DNA of 5,073 bases. Origin: Anaerolineae bacterium (GTDB taxonomy: Bacteria > Chloroflexota > Anaerolineae > Aggregatilineales > Phototrophicaceae). The position numbers and the translations under genes are program-made. The stretch spans positions 1 through 5,073 of the forward strand of contig JACMMD010001184.1 in NCBI GenBank assembly GCA_014379235.1, given 5' to 3'. Numbering within the stretch: position 1 is the stretch's first letter; every line of letters begins with the position of its first letter. Below the pieces are notes generated by a model, which ran no database searches, had not been told where the DNA came from, and was given only the letters and a program-made list of their open reading frames with translations. Shown in pieces: positions 1 to 5,073 of this stretch.

Positions 1-3
1 GGG

Positions 4-9
4 TATAAT
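4..9 (+). promoter_or_regulatory. Probable -10 box of the E1-E2 operon promoter
   Basis: TATAAT matches the sigma-70 type -10 consensus exactly and lies 62 bases before the E1 alpha ATG. A matching -35 element would fall left of the window edge, so only half of the promoter can be judged. Transcription would start near position 16, giving a leader of roughly 55 bases. The call rests on one hexamer plus its position just ahead of the first gene of an apparent operon. Confidence 0.5.
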
Positions 10-20
10 TTGTAAAATTT

Positions 21-56
21 GGCCGCAGATTGCCCTCCGGCTAGATAACTGCCGCC
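21..56 (+). other. Possible hairpin in the operon leader
   Basis: GGCCGCAG (21-28) can pair with CTGCCGCC (49-56) in seven of eight positions, with one C-C mismatch. It encloses a 20-base loop and ends five bases before the ribosome binding site. The loop contains CTCCGGCTAGA (35-45), which recurs in the E3 leader. No T run follows, so it is not an intrinsic terminator. It could affect translation or mRNA stability, or be a chance fold. No known riboswitch class is recognisable. Confidence 0.3.
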
Positions 57-60
57 AATC

Positions 61-66
61 AAGGAG
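61..66 (+). promoter_or_regulatory. Ribosome binding site that decides the E1 alpha start
   Basis: AAGGAG lies five bases before the ATG at 72. The in-frame GTG at 66-68 begins on the last base of this motif, so it cannot be the start served by it. This favours ATG 72 over the two-residue longer GTG start. Confidence 0.8.
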
Positions 67-71
67 TGTCG

Positions 72-1115
72 ATGACGACGAAAGCTGTAGAACGCCCTTC
101 GGCCCAACTCAGCCAAGAGACGCTTTTGGACATGTTCTGGATGATGCTGCTGGCCCGGCGCACCGATGAACGGGCGTGGGTACTACATCGGCAGGGGAAG
201 ATCGCTTTTCATGCAAGCGGCATCGGGCACGAAGGCGCGCAGGTCGGGGCGGCCTTCGCCATCAACCGCGGTGTCGATTACGTTTATCCCTACTACCGTG
301 ACCTCGCATTGAGCATCTCGCTCGGAGTGACGCCACTCGATTATTTGATGAGCACGTTCGGCAAAAAAGGTGAATACAGCAGCGGCGGCAAACAAATGCC
401 CTGTCACTACAGCGTCAAAGCCTCGAACATCGTCAGCGGGTCGTCGGTGGTGGCCACCCAAGTTCCGCAAGCGGCGGGTACGGCGTTCGCCATCAAGTAT
501 CGTCAAGAGACCGGCCTCGTAGACCGCGCCGACGTTACTCAGCCGCGCCTTGCGCTGACCTGCTTGGGCGAAGGCTCGACCAGTCAAGGCGAGTGGCACG
601 AAGGAATGAACTGGGCCGGCGTTCACCAACTGCCATTTATCTGCCTCGTGCAAAATAACCTGTACGCGATTTCTGTGCCTGTCGATCAACAGATGGCCGT
701 GCCCAATGTGGCAGACCGCGCCGCCGCTTATGGCATGAAGGGCGTTATGGTCGATGGCAACGATATGCTGGCCGTTTACGACGTGATGAAGGCGGCGGTT
801 GAGCGCGCCTATAACGGTGACGGCCCGACATTGGTTGAAGCGAAGACTTATCGCACCGTGCCGCATTCGTCCGACGACGATGACCGCAGCTATCGCAGCC
901 GTGAAGAGGTCGAAGAATGGAAGCTCAAAGACCCGATCACGCGCTTTCAGCAGTACCTCACCGACGAAGGCATTTTAACGCCGGACGCGCTCGATGATTA
1001 TCAACAGCGCGCCAAAGCGCAAGTCGATGCCGCTACGCAGGCCGCCGAAGCCGCTCCGTGGCCCGATATAGAAGAACTTTATACGGGCGTGTATGCGCCG
1101 CTTGAGGAAGCTTAA
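72..1115 (+). CDS. bkdAA: Branched-chain 2-oxoacid dehydrogenase E1 component, alpha subunit
   Basis: This is the thiamine diphosphate-dependent decarboxylase subunit. With E1 beta it forms the alpha2-beta2 E1 that decarboxylates the 2-oxoacid and acylates the E2 lipoyl group in the cytoplasm. The 347-residue length is normal for the family. The thiamine diphosphate motif runs from GEG (166-168) to NN (195-196), 26 residues apart. SSVVATQ (124-130) matches the K+ site known from human BCKDH, with S124, T129 and Q130 kept. The active-site loop PHSSDDDDRSYR (264-275) and YAISVP (198-203) are nearly those of Bacillus BkdAA and differ from the pyruvate-type loop. H265 corresponds to the conserved loop histidine. 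D268 sits where mammalian E1 alpha has its regulatory phosphoserine, so kinase control is unlikely. A pyruvate or mixed-substrate role cannot be excluded. It is the first gene of the operon, and the next start lies 2 bases after its stop. Confidence 0.94.
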   Translation: MTTKAVERPSAQLSQETLLDMFWMMLLARRTDERAWVLHRQGKIAFHASGIGHEGAQVGAAFAINRGVDYVYPYYRDLALSISLGVTPLDYLMSTFGKKGEYSSGGKQMPCHYSVKASNIVSGSSVVATQVPQAAGTAFAIKYRQETGLVDRADVTQPRLALTCLGEGSTSQGEWHEGMNWAGVHQLPFICLVQNNLYAISVPVDQQMAVPNVADRAAAYGMKGVMVDGNDMLAVYDVMKAAVERAYNGDGPTLVEAKTYRTVPHSSDDDDRSYRSREEVEEWKLKDPITRFQQYLTDEGILTPDALDDYQQRAKAQVDAATQAAEAAPWPDIEELYTGVYAPLEEA

Positions 1116-1117
1116 CG

Positions 1118-2116
1118 ATGGCGACCAACGTCACCAATATGACACTCATTGACGCCGTGCGCGCCGCGATGGATGAGGAGATGGAGCGCGACCCGCGTGT
1201 ATTCATCACAGGCGAAGATGTGGGGGTGCGCGGCGGCGTGTTCCGCGCCACACAGGGGTTGATCGAAAAACACGGCGAAAAGCGCGTGGTCGATTCGCCG
1301 TTGGCAGAAGCGTCGATTATCGCCATCGGCATTGGTGCGGCGCTGGCCGACCTGCGCCCGATCTGCGAAATCCAGTTCGCGGACTTCATTCATCCGGCGT
1401 TCAACCAGATCGTCAACGAAGCGGCCAAGATGTATTATCGCTCGAACGGCGCGTGGAGCGTACCAATGGTGATTCGCGCTCCATATGGCGGTGGTATCGG
1501 CGGCGGTTTGTATCACAGCCAGAGCATCGAGGCGTTCTTCGCCCACGTTCCCGGCTTGAAGGTGGTCGTGCCATCGACACCTTATGATGCCAAAGGGCTG
1601 CTCAAAAGCGCCGTTCGTGACCCTAATCCGGTGCTGTACCTTGAGCCGAAGAAGGGCTATCGCGCTATCAAGGGCGACGTTCCCGATGGCGACTACACCG
1701 TTCCGATTGGCCCGGCGCGTGTGGCGCGAGAAGGGCGCGACGTGTCGGTGTTCGCCTATGGCATGATGGCCTATTATGCTGTTCAAGCCGCCGATGCGCT
1801 GGCGGAGTCCGACGACATCGACACCGAAGTGATCGACCTGCGGACGCTGCTGCCCGTCGATAAAGCCGCTATCCTCAATTCTGTGAAAAAGACGGGAAAA
1901 GCGTTAGTCGTATACGAAGATAATTTGACGCTGGGCTATGGCGCGGAAGTCGTGGCGATCATCGCGGATGAGGGCTTCGAATATCTCGATGGGCCGGTGA
2001 AGCGGCTTGGCGGGCCGGACGTGCCCGCGATGCCCTATAGTCATCCGCTCGAAAGCGCGTTCATGCCCACGCCGGAAACCATCGCCGCCGCTATCCGCGA
2101 TGTTGTCGCTTATTAG
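1118..2116 (+). CDS. bkdAB: Branched-chain 2-oxoacid dehydrogenase E1 component, beta subunit
   Basis: This is the partner subunit of E1. It completes the thiamine diphosphate site and contacts the E2 subunit-binding domain. The 332 residues comprise a transketolase-like pyrimidine-binding domain (about 8-185) and a transketolase C-terminal domain (about 200-325). Family motifs are GEDVG (32-36), DSPLAE (59-64) with E64 as the likely glutamate acting on the cofactor pyrimidine, QFADF (86-90), RAPYGGG (120-126) and LYHSQS (131-136) with active-site H133. YRSNGAWS (107-114) and YRAIKGDVP (181-189) closely follow Bacillus BkdAB, which supports a branched-chain rather than pyruvate assignment. 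The gene begins 2 bases after the E1 alpha stop. Its ribosome binding site, GAGGAAG (1104-1110), lies inside the end of E1 alpha, so translation is probably coupled and gives equal amounts of the two subunits. The internal ATG at 1139 is a weaker alternative start. Confidence 0.94.
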   Translation: MATNVTNMTLIDAVRAAMDEEMERDPRVFITGEDVGVRGGVFRATQGLIEKHGEKRVVDSPLAEASIIAIGIGAALADLRPICEIQFADFIHPAFNQIVNEAAKMYYRSNGAWSVPMVIRAPYGGGIGGGLYHSQSIEAFFAHVPGLKVVVPSTPYDAKGLLKSAVRDPNPVLYLEPKKGYRAIKGDVPDGDYTVPIGPARVAREGRDVSVFAYGMMAYYAVQAADALAESDDIDTEVIDLRTLLPVDKAAILNSVKKTGKALVVYEDNLTLGYGAEVVAIIADEGFEYLDGPVKRLGGPDVPAMPYSHPLESAFMPTPETIAAAIRDVVAY

Positions 2117-2138
2117 CAGGGCGTATTAGGAGAAGCCA

Positions 2139-3509
2139 ATGGCCAATAAACCGACCAAAGTGATGATGCCCAAGCTCGGTGAGAGCGTAGTTGAGGGCAC
2201 GGTGGCGCGCTGGCTGAAACGCGAAGGCGAAGCCGTCGAAGAGTATGAGTCGCTGCTGGTGGTCAGCACCGACAAAGTGGATGCCGAAATTCCCGCGCCC
2301 GCGACGGGTATCGTAGAAGCGATCTATGTGCAAGAGGGTGAAACCGTCGAACAGGGGACGCTGTTGGCGCTGATTGGAGAAGCGGTGGTTGAAACGGTGG
2401 TCAAGGGCGATCCGGTTCATGCGGCAAAAGCCACCAAAGAGCAGCTTCATCAGGCGTTCGAGAACCCCCATTCACGGCCTGATCTGCCGCATCGTGCGGT
2501 CAAAGCCGAGCTTGTCGACGTAGGTCTTAACGGCGCTCACAGCATTGAATCCGACGCCAACCATATGACACCTGTGGTGGCGCGCATGGTGGCCGAGCAT
2601 AACCTCAATGTGACGCAGATCACGGGCACAGGACGGGGCGGGCGTATCACTAAGAAAGATGTTGAAGCGTATCTCGAAGCGCATGGCATCGCGCCAGCAG
2701 AGTCCGAACTTGCGCCATGGGAGCAACCGGGAAAGGGCGAGTTGTTCAGCCCGCGAGAGGGCTTCGCAGCAGCCAAACCCGCGCCGAAACCGATGAAGCC
2801 GCAAACGCCTATTGCCAGTGACACAAATGGTATCCCCGGCGAACTGGTGCAGATCAACCGGATGCGGCAGGTGATCGCGGAGCATATGGTTCGCAGCGCG
2901 CATACGTCGCCGCATGTGACGACAGTGTTCGAGGTCGATATGTCGGCGGTGATGGCGCATCGTGAAGCCAATAAAGTAGCGTTCGCCAAGCAAAGTATCA
3001 AGCTGACGCTGACGGCCTATTTCGTGGCGGCGACGGTGACGGCATTGCGCGGGACTCCGACGCTCAACGCTCAGTGGCGTGACGATGGTATCTGGCTGCA
3101 TCACATCATGAACATCGGCGTGGCGGTGGCGCTGCCTGACGGATTGATCGTTCCGGTTATCAAGAACGCGCAGGACTTGAGCTTATCGGGGATTGCACGG
3201 GCGTTGGAAGATTTATCGTCGCGGGCACGGGCGAACCAACTCAAGCCGGATGATGCTCAGGGCGGCACGTTCACCATTACCAATCACGGCGTGAGCGGCA
3301 GCCTGTTTGCTACACCGATCATCAACCAGCCGCAAGCGGGCATTCTGGGAATCGGCGTGGTCGAAAAGCGCGTTAAGGTTATCAACGATATGATCGCTAT
3401 TCGTCCGTGCGCGTATTTGTCGCTGACGTTCGACCATCGCATCGCGGACGGCACAACAGGCGATGCCTGTTTGAGCGCGGTCAAGCGAACGCTGGAAAAC
3501 TGGACATAA
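2139..3509 (+). CDS. bkdB: Dihydrolipoamide acyltransferase, E2 core of the 2-oxoacid dehydrogenase complex
   Basis: This subunit forms the multimeric core. It carries the acyl group on a swinging lipoyl arm, transfers it to CoA, and docks E1 and E3. The 456 residues show one lipoyl domain (about 5-80) with lipoylated K46 in STDKVDAE. Then come a linker (81-140), a peripheral subunit-binding domain (about 143-179, with GTGRGGRITKKDV at 163-175), a Pro/Ala/Lys hinge (about 185-232, including KPAPKPMKP at 213-221) and a CoA-dependent acyltransferase domain (about 235-456). Catalytic H433 and D437 lie in DHRIADG (432-438). TITNHG (379-384) has Thr381 where many E2s have the transition-state serine. 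The first linker is rich in His and charged residues rather than Ala/Pro. AGGAG (2128-2132) sits six bases before the ATG, and the gap from E1 beta is 22 bases. The lipoyl and catalytic sequences also resemble 2-oxoglutarate-type E2s, but the two-subunit E1 next door argues for a branched-chain or pyruvate complex. Confidence 0.93.
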   Translation: MANKPTKVMMPKLGESVVEGTVARWLKREGEAVEEYESLLVVSTDKVDAEIPAPATGIVEAIYVQEGETVEQGTLLALIGEAVVETVVKGDPVHAAKATKEQLHQAFENPHSRPDLPHRAVKAELVDVGLNGAHSIESDANHMTPVVARMVAEHNLNVTQITGTGRGGRITKKDVEAYLEAHGIAPAESELAPWEQPGKGELFSPREGFAAAKPAPKPMKPQTPIASDTNGIPGELVQINRMRQVIAEHMVRSAHTSPHVTTVFEVDMSAVMAHREANKVAFAKQSIKLTLTAYFVAATVTALRGTPTLNAQWRDDGIWLHHIMNIGVAVALPDGLIVPVIKNAQDLSLSGIARALEDLSSRARANQLKPDDAQGGTFTITNHGVSGSLFATPIINQPQAGILGIGVVEKRVKVINDMIAIRPCAYLSLTFDHRIADGTTGDACLSAVKRTLENWT

Positions 3510-3543
3510 ATCCGGTAGACCACGACGGTAGCCAAGTTCACCC

Positions 3544-3559
3544 TAGTTAAGTTAAACTA
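3544..3559. repeat. Small AT-rich inverted repeat after E2
   Basis: TAGTT (3544-3548) and AACTA (3555-3559) are inverted arms around six bases, and GTTAA occurs twice in tandem (3546-3550 and 3551-3555). The patch stands out from its GC-rich surroundings and sits just before the terminator stem. It may be an operator half-site pair, part of the terminator context, or chance. No regulator can be named. Confidence 0.3.
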
Positions 3560-3561
3560 AG

Positions 3562-3593
3562 CGGCGTGTCTTAGGACGCGCCGTTTTTCGTTT
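3562..3593 (+). terminator. Intrinsic terminator of the E1-E2 operon
   Basis: CGGCGTGTC (3562-3570) pairs with GACGCGCCG (3575-3583) as a nine-pair GC-rich stem with one G-T wobble and a four-base TTAG loop. TTTTT (3584-3588) follows immediately, then CG and TTT. It begins 52 bases after the E2 stop codon, which is a typical position. The strong stem and T tract suggest efficient rho-independent termination, separating E3 from the upstream genes at the transcript level. Confidence 0.86.
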
Positions 3594-3607
3594 GTCAAAT
3601 CTTGCAA

Positions 3608-3627
3608 CCGGAGATTTCAATCTCCGG
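3608..3627. repeat. Perfect 9-bp palindrome, possibly a dispersed repeat
   Basis: CCGGAGATT (3608-3616) and AATCTCCGG (3619-3627) are exact reverse complements separated by two bases. As RNA the hairpin would close with about eight pairs and a four-base loop. No T run follows on either strand, so a second terminator is unlikely. The right arm continues as CTCCGGCTAGA (3622-3632), which is also present at 35-45 ahead of E1 alpha. This suggests a REP-like intergenic repeat or a shared regulatory site. Copies elsewhere in the genome cannot be seen from here. Confidence 0.65.
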
Positions 3628-3632
3628 CTAGA

Positions 3633-3742
3633 GAGCGATAACCATATTATTTGTCTTAACGGAGCAGCGTGCGGGGTAATTCCGGCGGACTCGCTCACGT
3701 CTAATCTTTAGTAGTGAATGTCAAAACAGGAGAAAACTTTAC
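3633..3742 (+). promoter_or_regulatory. E3 leader and presumed promoter region
   Basis: Because a terminator closes the upstream operon, E3 needs its own promoter, most likely in this stretch. The best -10 candidate I see is TAATCT (3702-3707), with a poor -35 match TTCCGG (3680-3685) 16 bases before it. TATTAT (3645-3650) is an alternative with no credible -35. Neither is convincing alone. The leader contains no open frame of meaningful length and no recognised riboswitch. Confidence 0.3.
3728..3734 (+). promoter_or_regulatory. Ribosome binding site of E3
   Basis: AGGAGAA is a strong Shine-Dalgarno match. Its AGGAG core ends ten bases before the ATG at 3743, and it fixes the start of a gene that is cut off at its other end. 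Confidence 0.8.
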
Positions 3743-5073
3743 ATGGCACAAGAATATGATGTCGTCGTATTGGGTGCGGGGCCGGGCGGGTACGTCGCCG
3801 CTATCCGTGCCGCGCAGCTTGGCCTAAAAACCGCGATTGTCGAGAAGAAATACTGGGGCGGCGTGTGCTTGAACGTGGGCTGTATCCCGTCGAAGGCGCT
3901 GCTGCGGAACGCTGAAATCGCCAACATCGTGCAAAAAGAGGCCAAGACCTTCGGCATCGAGATCGAAGGAAAGGTCAGCATGAACTACTCGGTGGCCTAT
4001 GAGCGCAGCCGCAAGGTGGCCGATGGTCGCGTCAAGGGCGTTCACTACCTGATGAAGAAGAACAAGATCGACGAGTATGACGGCGCGGGCACATTCACCG
4101 ACCCCAACACGCTCACCGTCGAACTGAACAAGGGCGGCAGCGAGACGCTCAAGTTCAAGAACCTGATCATCGCGGCGGGCGCGACCACGCGCTTGATCCC
4201 CAACACTAAACTCAGTGAGCGTGTCGTTACCTACGAGGAGCAGATTCTAGAGGACAACGTTCCCGGCAGCATCATCATCGCTGGAGCGGGCGCGATTGGC
4301 GTCGAGTTCGCCTACATCCTCAGCAACTACGGCACGAAAGTCACCATTGTCGAGTTTCTAGACCGGATTGTGCCGCTCGAAGACGAGGAAGTCTCCGCCG
4401 AACTGCACAAGCAGTACGAGCGGCGCGGCATCACGCTCATGGTCGGCACGAAGGTCGAAAGTATCGAGGACACGGGCAAGGGCGTTAAAGTCAAAGTCAC
4501 GGGCAAAGACGGCGTTCAGCAAACGCTCGAAGCCGACAAAGTGATGCAGGCTATCGGCTTTGCGCCGCGTACTCAGGGCTACGGGTTAGAAAAGACCAGT
4601 GTCAAGCTGACCGAGCGCGGCGCGGTGGAAATCAACGACAAGATGCAGACCAGCGTTCCGCACATCTACGCGATTGGCGACGTGACCGCGAAAGTCATGC
4701 TGGCACACGTCGCGGAGAATATGGGGATCATCGCGGCGGAGAACATCGCAGGCGCGCCGACGATCACGCTCAACTACGACATGATGCCCAAAGCTACTTA
4801 CTGCCAGCCGCAGATTGCCAGCTTTGGCTACACCGAGAAGCAGGCTAAGGAAAAGGGCTACGATGTGAACGTGGCTAAGTTCCCATTTATGGCCAACGCC
4901 AAGGCGCACGGCTTGGGCGACTCGTCCGGTTTCGTGAAGCTCATCAGCGATAAGAAGTACGGGGAAATTCTCGGCGCACACTTGATCGGCCCCGATGTGA
5001 CCGAACTGCTGCCCGAACTGACATTGGCGCGGTACGCTGAACTGACACCGGAAGAAATCGCCCGCAACGTTCA
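3743..5073 (+). CDS. lpdA: Dihydrolipoamide dehydrogenase (E3), 3' end beyond the window
   Basis: This cytoplasmic FAD disulfide oxidoreductase re-oxidises E2-bound dihydrolipoamide and makes NADH. It may also serve pyruvate, 2-oxoglutarate or glycine-cleavage complexes. The window holds 443 complete codons and no stop. The family length of about 465 suggests some 20-25 residues are missing. Visible motifs are the FAD fold GAGPGG (11-16) with E34, the redox disulfide C42/C47 in CLNVGC, the NAD fold GAGAIG (181-186) with acidic E204 favouring NAD over NADP, the second FAD motif AIGD (310-313), and the start of the dimerisation domain near 348. The catalytic His-Glu pair of the usual HPT.SE motif lies just past the edge. 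The protein closely resembles mycobacterial LpdC, for example KYWGGVCLNVGCIPSK (36-51), VVTYEEQIL (161-169), AIGFAP (270-275) and ANAKAHG (384-390). It favours AAG and AAC codons more than E2 does. A terminator separates it from E2, so it is probably transcribed alone. Confidence 0.96.
   Translation, partial: MAQEYDVVVLGAGPGGYVAAIRAAQLGLKTAIVEKKYWGGVCLNVGCIPSKALLRNAEIANIVQKEAKTFGIEIEGKVSMNYSVAYERSRKVADGRVKGVHYLMKKNKIDEYDGAGTFTDPNTLTVELNKGGSETLKFKNLIIAAGATTRLIPNTKLSERVVTYEEQILEDNVPGSIIIAGAGAIGVEFAYILSNYGTKVTIVEFLDRIVPLEDEEVSAELHKQYERRGITLMVGTKVESIEDTGKGVKVKVTGKDGVQQTLEADKVMQAIGFAPRTQGYGLEKTSVKLTERGAVEINDKMQTSVPHIYAIGDVTAKVMLAHVAENMGIIAAENIAGAPTITLNYDMMPKATYCQPQIASFGYTEKQAKEKGYDVNVAKFPFMANAKAHGLGDSSGFVKLISDKKYGEILGAHLIGPDVTELLPELTLARYAELTPEEIARNV

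Noticed and set aside
66..71. GTG start for E1 alpha two codons upstream of the ATG
   Set aside because: The GTG overlaps the last base of the AAGGAG ribosome binding site, whereas ATG 72 is correctly spaced from it.
183..866. 227-codon open frame on the minus strand opposite E1 alpha
   Set aside because: It lies wholly within a gene with clear catalytic motifs. Its translation has no recognisable domain, and long antisense frames are common opposite GC-rich coding sequence.
1112..1786. 224-codon minus-strand open frame opposite E1 beta
   Set aside because: It is a coding shadow of a confidently identified gene. The translation is rich in His and Arg with no family resemblance.
2472..3104. 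210-codon minus-strand open frame opposite E2, with a second overlapping one at 2537-3001
   Set aside because: Two overlapping antisense frames inside a gene with intact domains are best explained by base composition. Neither shows a family motif.
2139..3509. E2 as a 2-oxoglutarate dehydrogenase succinyltransferase (SucB)
   Set aside because: Lipoyl and catalytic segments resemble SucB, but the adjacent E1 is the two-subunit type, whereas 2-oxoglutarate complexes use a single large E1.
3608..3627. Second palindrome read as an intrinsic terminator
   Set aside because: No T tract follows the stem on either strand, unlike the hairpin at 3562-3583.
3718..3742. ATG at 3718 as a small upstream open frame before E3
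   Set aside because: It has no ribosome binding site and is out of frame with E3, and nothing in its few codons suggests a leader peptide.
4586..5067. Two overlapping minus-strand open frames opposite E3
   Set aside because: The + strand here encodes the FAD and dimerisation regions of E3 without interruption, so these are shadows.

Overview
The window carries the genes of one branched-chain-type 2-oxoacid dehydrogenase complex, all on the + strand: E1 alpha (72-1115), E1 beta (1118-2116), E2 (2139-3509) and E3 (from 3743, running off the right edge). The complex oxidatively decarboxylates a 2-oxoacid, moves the acyl group to CoA on a lipoyl arm, and passes the electrons through E3 to NAD+. 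The residue signature of E1 (HSSDDDD loop and the K+ site in E1 alpha; YRSN..WS and the YR.IKG.VP segment in E1 beta) fits the BkdAA/BkdAB branched-chain family better than pyruvate dehydrogenase. The physiological substrate remains an inference.

Layout: positions 1-71 hold a consensus-like -10 box at the very edge, a possible leader hairpin and the E1 alpha ribosome binding site. E1 alpha and E1 beta are separated by 2 bases, and E1 beta and E2 by 22, so these three form a tight operon. A 233-base gap follows. It holds a convincing intrinsic terminator, a perfect 9-bp palindrome and an E3 leader with its own strong ribosome binding site. E3 therefore looks separately transcribed, which makes sense for a subunit that can serve several 2-oxoacid complexes.

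Organism: a bacterium of moderately high GC. The E1 subunits resemble Bacillus-type Bkd proteins, the E2 resembles those I associate with Chloroflexota, Deinococcota and Actinomycetota, and the E3 strikingly resembles actinobacterial LpdC. My best guess is a Chloroflexota member, held with low to moderate confidence because there is no rRNA or other phylogenetic marker here.

I found no CRISPR array, tRNA, insertion sequence or undescribed defence or biosynthetic system. Long minus-strand open frames opposite E1 alpha, E1 beta and E2 are coding shadows. The points most worth checking are the separately transcribed LpdC-like E3, an 11-base sequence shared by the two intergenic leaders (part of a palindrome in one of them), and the unusual first linker of E2.
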